Assembly: GCA_036961295.1 (NCBI GenBank)
Contig: JBALVX010000002.1
Location: 625,185-689,184, forward strand
Source: JAGPUQ01 sp036961295
GTDB taxonomy: Bacteria > Pseudomonadota > Gammaproteobacteria > Pseudomonadales > Porticoccaceae
Direction: 5' to 3'
DNA length: 64,000 nt
Shown here: positions 24,274 through 32,368 of the stretch, piece by piece
How the letters are laid out: each line of letters begins with the position of its first letter
Position numbering within the stretch: position 1 is the stretch's first letter
The notes under the pieces: model-generated
Database searches by the model: none
What the model was told of the DNA's origin: nothing
The model's input: the letters and a program-made list of their open reading frames with translations, nothing else
Translations under genes and position numbers: made by a program

Positions 24274-25389
24274 ATGAGTATTTATAGTGATGTGAGTGAG
24301 CGTTACGCCAAAGGCGCGCAGGCTCGAGAAGAGTCTTTGTGCTGCCCGGTAGACTACGACCAGTCGTTGCTGGCAATGCTACCGCAGGAAATTATTGAAA
24401 AAGACTACGGCTGTGGTGATCCCTCCCGCTATGTGCGTAGCGGCGACACCGTTCTCGATCTGGGCAGTGGCGGCGGAAAAATTTGTTATATGGCAGCGCA
24501 GCTGGTTGGTGATACCGGCCAGGTGATTGGCGTCGATATGACCGACGATATGCTGGCCCTGGCGCGAAAATATCAGGGTGAAATGGCCGAGAAATTAGGC
24601 GGTGATCGGGTAGCGTTTAAAAAAGGTTATATTCAAAATTTGGCATTGGACGTTAATAAAGTGAATCACTTTTTAAGCGAGCATCCCATCAACGATGCTA
24701 ATGTATTAAGCGAGTTTGAAAGCTGGAAAACGAAACAGTGTGTAGAAGCGCCGTTAATCGAAACCGGCAGCGTTGATTTGGTTATTTCTAACTGTGTACT
24801 TAACCTGGTTGCCGAGCAAGATCGCAAACAAATGATTGCTGAAATATTCCGGGTATTAAAACCGGGTGGCCGCGTGGCTATTTCAGATATTGTCGCCGAT
24901 GAATACGTGCCAGAACATTTAAAAAATGACGTTACCTTATGGAGCGGGTGTATTTCTGGTGCCTTCCACGAAAAAGATTTTTTACAGGCGTTTACCGATG
25001 CCGGATTTGTTGGCTCCAGTTACGACAAATGGGACGCCGCGCCATGGCAAGTGGTCGAGGGTATTGAGTTCCGCTCCGTCACGCTAACGGCGGTAAAGCC
25101 GAGTAAGGCGGATCTTTATGATGGTGGCCATGGTGTACTGTACAAAGGCCCCTACGCCAAAGTTTACGATGACCTGGGCAACATCTATCTGCGCGGCGAG
25201 CGCATGGCGGTATCTAAACGCACCTACGACCTGCTTATGGCTCAGCCCTACGAGGGAGGCTTTATCGGCATCGAACCTTCTGAGCAAGTTAATCACGGTG
25301 GTTTTTGTAAGCCCCAGGGTGCACTAAGGCCCGCCGCGGAAACCAAAGGCGGCAAGCAGGCGGGTGGAGAGGACAGTGCTTGCTGCTAA
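24274..25389 (+). CDS. ArsM-like SAM-dependent methyltransferase with C-terminal extension
   Basis: 371 residues. SAM-binding motif I VLDLGSGGGKICYMAAQL, VIGVDMTDDML, post-motif VISNCVLNLV and RVLKPGGRVAISDIV. Cysteines resemble arsenite methyltransferase ArsM: ESLCCPVDY, YGCG, SNCVLN and WSGCISGAFHEKDF. A C-terminal domain of about 100 residues after the methyltransferase (GHGVLYKGPYAKVYDD, NHGGFCKPQG) ends with ACC, a terminal Cys pair. Probable substrate is arsenite or another soft metalloid/thiol compound; this is inference from cysteine placement. The gene downstream (GST) overlaps it by 14 nt, so they are co-translated. Confidence 0.8.
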   Translation: MSIYSDVSERYAKGAQAREESLCCPVDYDQSLLAMLPQEIIEKDYGCGDPSRYVRSGDTVLDLGSGGGKICYMAAQLVGDTGQVIGVDMTDDMLALARKYQGEMAEKLGGDRVAFKKGYIQNLALDVNKVNHFLSEHPINDANVLSEFESWKTKQCVEAPLIETGSVDLVISNCVLNLVAEQDRKQMIAEIFRVLKPGGRVAISDIVADEYVPEHLKNDVTLWSGCISGAFHEKDFLQAFTDAGFVGSSYDKWDAAPWQVVEGIEFRSVTLTAVKPSKADLYDGGHGVLYKGPYAKVYDDLGNIYLRGERMAVSKRTYDLLMAQPYEGGFIGIEPSEQVNHGGFCKPQGALRPAAETKGGKQAGGEDSACC

Positions 25390-26047
25390 CTTGATTGGTA
25401 ACGAAGTAGATTTAGCGTCCCTGCCTTTACTGTACACTTTTCGGCGCTGTCCCTATGCCATGCGTGCTCGTATGGCGCTGTATCAGGCGCATGTACAAGT
25501 TAAAATTTCCGAAGTCGATTTAAAACAAAAACCCGAGGCAATGTTAAAAATTTCTCCGAAGGGTTTAGTCCCGGTGTTACAGCTCAAAGATGGTCGAGTG
25601 ATTGATGAAAGCCTGGATATAATGCGCTGGGCGTTAAAGAAAAACGATCCCGGCAATTGGCTGTTAAAAAAAGATGCGACGGCAGATGCGTTGATTGCTG
25701 AAAACGACGGTGCTTTTAAGCAGGCGCTTGATAGCTACAAATATCCCCAGCGTTTTGCCGATGAAAACGAATCTGATTTACGTGGCTCTTGTGACAAGGC
25801 ACGGGATCAAGGTCTTCAGTTTATCGAAAAATTAAATCGTACGCTGGAAGGAAATACTTATTTGTCAGGTGCCGAGCTAAGTTTTTCAGACATCGCTATT
25901 TTTCCTTTTATTCGGCAGTTCGCTAACGTTGATATTACGTGGTTCCACAGTTTACCGATCGAGCCCTTACAGGCCTGGCTCGATCAATTGGTGGAAAGTG
26001 TTGAGTTCAAATGGGTTATGCAGAAAGACAGAGCGCTGCTTTTATAA
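25376..26047 (+). CDS. Glutathione S-transferase-like protein
   Basis: About 223 residues. N-terminal thioredoxin-like domain with LLYTFRRCPYAMRARMAL (Cys-Pro-Tyr active site, Grx2/omega type), cis-Pro in KGLVPVLQL, DESLDIMRWAL; C-terminal helical domain with LSFSDIAIFPFIRQF. The GTG at 25376 is preferred because GGAGAGGA precedes it; another GTG lies at 25364. Overlaps the methyltransferase gene and its stop overlaps the next ATG (TAATG), so the run is tightly coupled. A glutathionyl or arsenical deglutathionylation role is possible but unproven. Confidence 0.85.
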   Translation: MLAANLIGNEVDLASLPLLYTFRRCPYAMRARMALYQAHVQVKISEVDLKQKPEAMLKISPKGLVPVLQLKDGRVIDESLDIMRWALKKNDPGNWLLKKDATADALIAENDGAFKQALDSYKYPQRFADENESDLRGSCDKARDQGLQFIEKLNRTLEGNTYLSGAELSFSDIAIFPFIRQFANVDITWFHSLPIEPLQAWLDQLVESVEFKWVMQKDRALLL

Positions 26048-27045
26048 TGAGTGAGCATTCAACATCAAGCCCAATTTCAACTGAAACATTAGCGGCACTT
26101 CATCAACACCTGCCGAGCTTAAATTTCGATCCAGATACTGACGCTACTAGTGAGCAACTTTCCGTAGCGCAGGAATATTTACGTTACTATAATTTACGTC
26201 CTGAAGATGTCCTTCCCCAGGTGCAACACTATCTGGGCACAACAAATGTGAGCATGGCTAGTGGCGAACACTTTACGGTTGTCTGTCATTACTGGCTACA
26301 CCCGGAAGCTAAAGATACTACTTTTGTAGTGCATGGCTACTTTGATCACGTGGGTCTATATGGGCATCTGATTAAAGATTTACTGGAGCGCGGCTCCAAT
26401 GTGGTGACCTTCGATTTGCCGGGTCACGGTATTTCTAGTGGCGAGCGTGCGACGATTGCCAGTTTTGATCACTACGTAGAAGTGCTCGATGCTATTTGTC
26501 AGATGGCCAAAACCCATTTCCCCAAACCCTGGCGCGCTATTGGTCAAAGCACCGGTGGTTCGATTGTGCTGAAACATATACTCGAAGCAGGCTCGAGAGG
26601 GCAGTCATCTGTTTTTGATCAAGCAATCCTGCTGGCGCCGCTAGTTCGTCCGCGGTTCTGGAGATTTAACGGTTGGGTGTATTTGCTCACACGCCGATTT
26701 TTGCAACGCATAGATCGCGTTTTTGTGCCCAACTCAGGAGATCGGGATTTTGTCGAATTTATTAAAGCCAAAGACCCCTTGCAGGCTCGACACTTATCGC
26801 TAGAGTGGATTGGTGCTATGAAACGATGGATTGCGAGATTTATCGAGTTGCCTGCCAGCGATTTCCCGATAACGATTATCCAGGGTGACCGAGACGCAAC
26901 GGTCGACTGGAAAGGTAATTTGGATCTATTACGCGACAAGTTTCCAAATAGTCGTGTGCATATGTTGTCGGGTGCACAGCATCATCTGGTGAATGAAACG
27001 CAAAAGATCAGGGAAAAAATATTTGCAGTGATAGCGCGGTATTAG
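26047..27045 (+). CDS. Alpha/beta hydrolase
   Basis: 332 residues from the ATG at 26047, which overlaps the GST stop; an earlier in-frame start would sit inside the GST gene. Hydrolase features: oxyanion HGYFDHVGLYGHL, FDLPGHGISSGERATI, nucleophile elbow GQSTGGSIVL (Ser), acid in IIQGDRDATVDW and His in GAQHHLVNE. Resembles lysophospholipase/monoacylglycerol lipase types (PldB-like). No signal peptide, so cytosolic. Substrate unknown; linked to the ArsM/GST genes only by overlap. Confidence 0.88.
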   Translation: MSEHSTSSPISTETLAALHQHLPSLNFDPDTDATSEQLSVAQEYLRYYNLRPEDVLPQVQHYLGTTNVSMASGEHFTVVCHYWLHPEAKDTTFVVHGYFDHVGLYGHLIKDLLERGSNVVTFDLPGHGISSGERATIASFDHYVEVLDAICQMAKTHFPKPWRAIGQSTGGSIVLKHILEAGSRGQSSVFDQAILLAPLVRPRFWRFNGWVYLLTRRFLQRIDRVFVPNSGDRDFVEFIKAKDPLQARHLSLEWIGAMKRWIARFIELPASDFPITIIQGDRDATVDWKGNLDLLRDKFPNSRVHMLSGAQHHLVNETQKIREKIFAVIARY

Positions 27046-27059
27046 AGGAAAAAAAAGCA

Positions 27060-27731
27060 ATGGAAAACTACCGGCATCAGTTTATGGATTACAGCCCCTG
27101 TAACTTGCCCGTAGGTAAAGCCGTATGTGTGGGGCTGAATTATGCGGCCCACGCGGCGGAAATGAGTAGTCAGCAAACGGCGGACCCTCTGCTGTTTATA
27201 AAACCCAGTACCGCATTGGTGCCGCTGGCGGGCGGAATAAAAATTCCCACCGAGCTTGGCGATTGTCATTTTGAAACTGAAATGACAATTTTAATTGGCG
27301 AGCGTCTAAGCGGCTGTAACCAGGCCCAGGCGCAGAAAGCCATTGTTGGTATCGGTTTGGCGCTCGATCTTACCTTGCGTAGTTTGCAAACCGAATTAAA
27401 AACCAGCGGCCAGCCCTGGGAAAAATCGAAAGCCTGGGATGGCGCTTGCCCGCTGACATCTTTTCTTAAACCAGAAAAAATCGCTGATCTTCAAAATCAG
27501 CGTATTTGTCTTTATCAAAATGAACAGCTTCGACAGGACGGCAATACTGCGCAGATGCTAACGCCGGTGTTGCCGTTGATTGTTTATATCAGCCGATTTT
27601 TCACTTTGGAGCCCGGCGATGTAGTGCTTACCGGAACCCCGGAAGGCGTTGGCCCGCTAGCATTGGGAGATCAGTTGCGAGTAGAGCTGGGAGAGGTGTT
27701 GGTTGAGACTGCGAGCGTAGTGGGACGTTAG
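27060..27731 (+). CDS. Fumarylacetoacetate hydrolase family protein (YcgM-like)
   Basis: 223 residues of the FAH fold. Mg-binding and active-site motifs: AVCVGLNYAAHAAEM, PLLFIKPSTALV, DCHFETEMTILIG, GIGLALDLTLR, KAWDGACPLTSF and the C-terminal GDVVLTGTPEGVGPL. Small members of this family hydrolyse acylpyruvates or decarboxylate oxaloacetate. 15 nt after the hydrolase gene, last gene of the run. Confidence 0.9.
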   Translation: MENYRHQFMDYSPCNLPVGKAVCVGLNYAAHAAEMSSQQTADPLLFIKPSTALVPLAGGIKIPTELGDCHFETEMTILIGERLSGCNQAQAQKAIVGIGLALDLTLRSLQTELKTSGQPWEKSKAWDGACPLTSFLKPEKIADLQNQRICLYQNEQLRQDGNTAQMLTPVLPLIVYISRFFTLEPGDVVLTGTPEGVGPLALGDQLRVELGEVLVETASVVGR

Positions 27732-27811
27732 TGGGGCGTTAGCAGGCGTTAATGATGTTGAATTTTGCTTAACTATAAATCGATTCTCACCGCCCCACTG
27801 CCCCGGGACTT

Positions 27812-28762
27812 TTAACTCTCGGGTTCAGCCGGAGCCGGATTAGGGTGTCCGACCATCAGCGAGCCGGGTATTGAATCGATCAACTCTTCCACCGTGAACA
27901 TGCCGTCGTCCTGGGTTTTTAACAGAGCTTTTTCTTCCACGGGTTCGCAGTAGATGGACACACGACCTTGTTCTACGTGAAAAATTTGGCCGTTAACATC
28001 CTCGGCCGCATCGGTCGCCAGGTAGGCGACCATGGGCGCAACAAACTCTGGCCCCGGCATTGCCATGATCGAATCGTAACGATCCTGAGTGATCAGCCCA
28101 GTTTCGAGGCGACGTTTCATGCCGTCAATCACGCCCTGATCCATAGTCATGCGAGTCGCGGCAATCGGACAAATGGCGTTGGCGGTAACGCCGTAGCGAC
28201 CCAACTCTCGGGCCAGTGCACGGGTGAGAGAAACAATACCTCCTTTGGCGGCGGCGTAATTGGCCTGGCCGACACTGCCACGCCAGGCATCGGAAGAAAA
28301 ATTGATGATACGGCCAGAGCGCTGACCTCGCATGACTTTGGCAGCGTGGTGAGCCATGTTGTAATGGCCTTTCAGGTGGACGCGGATGACGGTATCCCAG
28401 TCATCCTCGCTTAAATTCCAGATCATGCGTTCGCGCAACACGCCCGCGCAGTTAACCACTATATCTACCGAACCAAAGGCCTCGACACATTGGCCGATAA
28501 TGCCGCTAGCGGCTTGATAATCATCGACTGGTGCGAGTGCGGAGATGGCTTCGCCACCGAGAGCCTGAATTTCGCCGACCACTTGATCGGCGGGGGCTTC
28601 CTCCGTGGCCTCACCGCCGCGACCGGCACCGGGATCAGCTACCACAATACGAGCGCCCTGATTCGCAAGTTCTAGCGCAATGGCGCGACCAATGCCGCGT
28701 CCTGCGCCGGTTACAATGGCTGACTTACCTTTCAGGTTCATTCCTTTCGGGGGCACAATCAT
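27812..28762 (-). CDS. Short-chain dehydrogenase/reductase with C-terminal extension
   Basis: 316 residues, longer than a classical SDR (about 250). VTGAGRGIGRAIALEL with VADPGAGRGGE after beta-2 (as in multifunctional-enzyme type 2 dehydrogenase domains), VNCAGVLRERMIWN, FSSDAWRGSVGQ and catalytic YAAAKGG. The extra tail ends PGSLMVGHPNPAPAEPES and has no recognisable domain. Likely acts on hydroxyacyl-CoA, by resemblance to MFE-2-type enzymes. Start could be ATG 28762 or ATG 28741. Last of the minus-strand carbon-metabolism run but functionally not obviously part of it. Confidence 0.85.
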   Translation of the reverse strand: MIVPPKGMNLKGKSAIVTGAGRGIGRAIALELANQGARIVVADPGAGRGGEATEEAPADQVVGEIQALGGEAISALAPVDDYQAASGIIGQCVEAFGSVDIVVNCAGVLRERMIWNLSEDDWDTVIRVHLKGHYNMAHHAAKVMRGQRSGRIINFSSDAWRGSVGQANYAAAKGGIVSLTRALARELGRYGVTANAICPIAATRMTMDQGVIDGMKRRLETGLITQDRYDSIMAMPGPEFVAPMVAYLATDAAEDVNGQIFHVEQGRVSIYCEPVEEKALLKTQDDGMFTVEELIDSIPGSLMVGHPNPAPAEPES

Positions 28763-28817
28763 TCCTCGCTCTGGTTAAAGACGCTTAACACTTAAGGTAG
28801 TAATTCCCTGGAGAGTT

Positions 28818-29882
28818 TTACGCCACGTGCTGATCCAGCTCCCCCGCCGAATAGCGACCAAACATCGCTTCCAGACCCAGAGGCTTAATTTTACTGGCCT
28901 GTCCGGTGCAACCGAATGACTCGTAGCGGGCCAAACAAATATCTTTCATTGCTTGAGTTGCGGCGGCTAAATATTTACGTGGATCAAACTCGCTGGGGTT
29001 TTCGGCTAAAAAGCGTCGCGTCGCACCCGTGGATGACAGACGCAAATCAGTATCGATATTCACTTTACGCACACCGTGTTTAATGCCTTCGACAATTTCT
29101 TCCACCGGCACACCGTAGGTTTCGGGAATCTCGCCACCGTACTGGTTAATAATGGCTAACCATTCCTGGGGTACGGAAGACGAGCCGTGCATCACCAAAT
29201 GGGTGTTGGGAATACGCTCGTGAATGGCCTTGATGCGATTGATGTCGAGAATATCCCCGGTGGGTGGGCGGCTAAATTTATAAGCACCGTGAGACGTGCC
29301 GATGGCAATAGCCAGCGCATCGACGCCAGTTTTGGCCACAAAGTCGGCGGCTTCGTCCGGGTCGGTGAGCATTTGCTCATGGCTTAATACACCCGCTGCG
29401 CCAACGCCATCTTCTTCACCGGCTTCACCGGTTTCCAGTGAACCCAAGCAACCGAGTTCACCCTCTACCGACACGCCACAGGCGTGGGCCATCTCGACCA
29501 CACGCCGAGTGACGTCAACGTTGTAATCGTAGCTAGCCGGGGTTTTGCCATCTTCTTCTAAAGAGCCGTCCATCATCACCGAGGAAAAACCCAGTTGAAT
29601 AGAGCGCTGACACACGGAGGGGCTGGTGCCGTGATCCTGATGCATGACCACTGGAATGTGGGGGAATTCTTCAACCGCAGCCTGAATTAAATGGCGCAAA
29701 AACGGTGCACCCGCGTATTTACGCGCTCCGGCGGAGGCCTGCACAATCACTGGCGCATTACTTTCGTCGGCGGCTTCCATAATGGCGCGCATTTGCTCCA
29801 GGTTATTAACGTTGAAAGCCGGAACGCCATAGGTGTTCTCCGCCGCGTGATCCAACAACTGCCGCATACTGATTAAAGCCAT
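28818..29882 (-). CDS. fba: Class II fructose-bisphosphate aldolase
   Basis: Zn-dependent aldolase cleaving fructose 1,6-bisphosphate in glycolysis and acting in reverse in gluconeogenesis. 354 residues. Motifs: VPAFNVNNLEQMRAIMEAA, VMHQDHG (Zn His), SVEGELGCLGSLETGEAGE, AIAIGTSHGAYKF, HGSSSVPQEW, GVRKVNIDTDLRL. Of the longer CbbA-like branch. AGGAGA Shine-Dalgarno 8 nt before the ATG. Downstream of pgk on the same strand. Confidence 0.96.
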   Translation of the reverse strand: MALISMRQLLDHAAENTYGVPAFNVNNLEQMRAIMEAADESNAPVIVQASAGARKYAGAPFLRHLIQAAVEEFPHIPVVMHQDHGTSPSVCQRSIQLGFSSVMMDGSLEEDGKTPASYDYNVDVTRRVVEMAHACGVSVEGELGCLGSLETGEAGEEDGVGAAGVLSHEQMLTDPDEAADFVAKTGVDALAIAIGTSHGAYKFSRPPTGDILDINRIKAIHERIPNTHLVMHGSSSVPQEWLAIINQYGGEIPETYGVPVEEIVEGIKHGVRKVNIDTDLRLSSTGATRRFLAENPSEFDPRKYLAAATQAMKDICLARYESFGCTGQASKIKPLGLEAMFGRYSAGELDQHVA

Positions 29883-29940
29883 GATCCGTTCTCCTGTGTG
29901 TAGCTATTCTGGTTAAGCGTTTACCTTAATTTAAGCTTCT

Positions 29941-29974
29941 GCTTTAATTAAGTGCCCGCTCTAATTAAGTGCCG
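29941..29974. repeat. 17-bp tandem duplication across the pgk stop codon
   Basis: Two units of 17 bp (29941-29957 and 29958-29974), like GCTTTAATTAAGTGCCC, each containing a TTAATTAA-type core; the second unit includes the pgk stop (29965-29967) and last codons. A weaker third copy precedes at about 29920-29938. Confidence 0.65.
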
Positions 29975-31128
29975 CGTGCTTCCAGCATCGCGACAGCCGG
30001 TAATGTTTTGCCTTCTACAAATTCCAAAAATGCACCGCCGCCGGTGGAAATATAACTTACCTGATCGGTAATGCCGTATTTATCCACTGCGGCCAGGGTG
30101 TCGCCACCGCCAGCAATGGAAAACGCCGGGCTGGCTGCAATGGCTTCGGCGATAATCCGAGTGCCCTCGCCAAATTGATCGAACTCAAATACACCCACCG
30201 GGCCATTCCAGATGATAGTACCTGCATTTTGCAAAATTGTGGCAAGTTTGCCGGCCGCTTCTGGGCCAATATCGAGAATCATATCGTCGTCGGCGACCGC
30301 AGTGGCCGTTTTAATATCCGCAGGGGCATCTTCGGCAAAGCGTTTCGCGGTGACTACATCGACCGGGAGTGGGATTTCGCACTTAGCCATCAGGCTTTTG
30401 GCAACGGGAATTAAATCTGCTTCGCATAGGGACTTGCCTACCGGGTAGCCCGCTGCGGCTAAAAAGGTATTGGCTATGCCGCCGCCGACAATCAGTTGAT
30501 CGACTTTATCGGACAAAGTTTCCAGCACTTCCAGTTTGGTGGAGACCTTAGAGCCAGCCACAATCGCTACTAAAGGCCGGGCGGGATTGGCCAGGGCTTT
30601 ATCTAAGGCATCCAGCTCGCCAGCCAACAGCGGCCCAGCGCAGGCGACGGGAGCATATTTCGCTACGCCGTGGGTCGAGGCCTGGGCGCGATGGGCGGTG
30701 CCAAAGGCATCCATCACAAAAATATCACAGAGCTTGGCGTAGGCGCGGGCGAGTTCATCGGCGTCTTTCTTTTCGCCGCTATTAAAGCGCACGTTTTCCA
30801 GCAGCACTAATTCACCGGGGGCAATATCGACACCGGATTCTAGCCAGTCGAAAATAACGGGAACATCGCGACTCAGTAATTCGCCAAGATGCCGGGCAAC
30901 AGGTGCTAAGGAAAACGCGGGGTCGTGATAGCCTTCTTCTGGTCGTCCCAGATGGGACATCACAATTACGGCGGCTCCGGCATCCAGCGCCAATTGCAAG
31001 GTCGGTAGCGCGGCACGGATGCGGGCATCGGAAGTGATAGCACCGTTTTTAATGGGAACATTAAGATCTTCGCGAATCAGTACACGCTTGTTGCTTAGAT
31101 CGAGTTGGGACATTAATTTTATGGGCAT
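29965..31128 (-). CDS. pgk: Phosphoglycerate kinase
   Basis: Glycolytic kinase forming ATP from 1,3-bisphosphoglycerate. 387 residues from 31128, or 382 from the ATG at 31113 (MSQLDLSNKRVLIREDLNVP). Motifs: RVLIREDLNVPIKNG, VIVMSHLGRP, VLLENVRFNSGEKKD, AHRAQASTHG, VAGSKVSTKLEVL, WNGPVGVFEFDQF, IAGGGDTLAAVDKYG and TGGGAFLEFVEGKTLPAV. Full family length. Between epd and fba. Confidence 0.97.
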   Translation of the reverse strand: MPIKLMSQLDLSNKRVLIREDLNVPIKNGAITSDARIRAALPTLQLALDAGAAVIVMSHLGRPEEGYHDPAFSLAPVARHLGELLSRDVPVIFDWLESGVDIAPGELVLLENVRFNSGEKKDADELARAYAKLCDIFVMDAFGTAHRAQASTHGVAKYAPVACAGPLLAGELDALDKALANPARPLVAIVAGSKVSTKLEVLETLSDKVDQLIVGGGIANTFLAAAGYPVGKSLCEADLIPVAKSLMAKCEIPLPVDVVTAKRFAEDAPADIKTATAVADDDMILDIGPEAAGKLATILQNAGTIIWNGPVGVFEFDQFGEGTRIIAEAIAASPAFSIAGGGDTLAAVDKYGITDQVSYISTGGGAFLEFVEGKTLPAVAMLEARGT

Positions 31129-31272
31129 AGTTTTATGGACATAATTTTAGGTGTTCTGTGTTGTTTGGATCTCAGGCTGTTACCAAAGATTTAATTAAAA
31201 TTTGAAAATGCTATCGATAAAAAATACCGTTAGCTACAAATAAAATTAAATAAAAATATACTGTAGTAATTA

Positions 31273-32307
31273 TTATTCGACATCGATCCCCAAAACCATC
31301 GGCCGCCAATAGTTTAAAATATCTACCATCCGATTGGCATAGCCCCACTCGTTATCAAACCAAATTAATACTTTTACCAAACGCTTTCCGGCTACTCGGG
31401 TTTGGCTGGCATCAACCGTGCCGGAGTGGGCGTCGTGATTAAAATCGCAGGACGCCAGTGGCTCCTCGGTATAAGCCAGTACGCCGCTTAATCCATCCAG
31501 TGCAGCGCGGTGCAAAATTCGATTCACCTCGGCTTCGCTGGTGTCTTGCTCTACCTGTATAGAAAGGTCGATAGCAGATACATTTTGGGTCGGCACGCGC
31601 ATGGCCTGGGCTTCGAAGCGTCCGGCCAACTGTGGTAATACCCGGTCAATGCCTTTGGCTAGCGCGGTATCGACGGGGATAATCGACTGAAGAGCACCGC
31701 GAGTTTTGCGTAAATCCGTGTGGTGGTAGGAGTCCAGTACTGGTTGATCGTTCATCGCTGAGTGAATGGTGGTGATCACTCCCGCTTCTATGCCCAGGGC
31801 ATCGTGCAGGGCGCTAATAACCGGCGCGACGCAATTGGTCGAGCAGGATGCCGCCGAGACGATGCTGTGTTCGGATTTTAATTGTTGGTGGTTTATGCCG
31901 TATATCAAAGTCGCATCAACGTCCGCCGATGCCGGTTGGGAAAACAACACCCGCTTTGCCCCCGCCGCCAAATGTTGCTCTGCGGTTTGTCGGTCGGAAA
32001 AAGCGCCGGAACATTCCAGTACCACGTCAACATTGTGTTGCGCCCAGGGCAGGTCGGCGGTGTTTTCGATATGACTAATGGCAATGGGCCAATCGCCGAG
32101 ATGGAGTTCGCCGCCGTCAATACTGATAGCCGCTGGAAATCGTCCGTGGGTAGAATCGTAGCGGGTGAGATAAGCGATGGTATCGAGATCGGCCAGCTCA
32201 TTGATGGCCACCACCTGTAATTCGCCCAGCAGTTTGCGCTCAACCAGGGCGCGCAACACGCTGCGACCAATACGGCCGTAGCCGTTAATGGCGAGGCGCA
32301 GGGGCAT
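31273..32307 (-). CDS. epd: Erythrose-4-phosphate dehydrogenase (GAPDH family)
   Basis: GAPDH-family dehydrogenase, 344 residues. LAINGYGRIGRSVLRAL NAD-binding motif, catalytic Cys in SAASCSTNCVAPVI, then MNDQPVLDSYHHTDLRKTR, SIIPVDTALAKGIDRVLPQL, RVPTQNVSAIDLS, DFNHDAHSGTVD and WFDNEWGYANRM. These match Epd (E. coli GapB), which makes 4-phosphoerythronate for vitamin B6 synthesis, better than GapA. Position between tkt and pgk is the usual Epd context. Whether it also serves glycolysis here is open. Confidence 0.92.
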   Translation of the reverse strand: MPLRLAINGYGRIGRSVLRALVERKLLGELQVVAINELADLDTIAYLTRYDSTHGRFPAAISIDGGELHLGDWPIAISHIENTADLPWAQHNVDVVLECSGAFSDRQTAEQHLAAGAKRVLFSQPASADVDATLIYGINHQQLKSEHSIVSAASCSTNCVAPVISALHDALGIEAGVITTIHSAMNDQPVLDSYHHTDLRKTRGALQSIIPVDTALAKGIDRVLPQLAGRFEAQAMRVPTQNVSAIDLSIQVEQDTSEAEVNRILHRAALDGLSGVLAYTEEPLASCDFNHDAHSGTVDASQTRVAGKRLVKVLIWFDNEWGYANRMVDILNYWRPMVLGIDVE

Positions 32308-32368
32308 TAGTTTAGCGCCGCTTGTCTAAGGACGTGGTTTGTCTTTGTCTTTGTCTTAGTTTTAGTCA

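Noticed and set aside
31273..32307. Glycolytic GAPDH (gapA)
   Set aside because: MNDQPVLDSYH, RTR-type and DFNHD segments and the tkt-pgk context fit Epd better.
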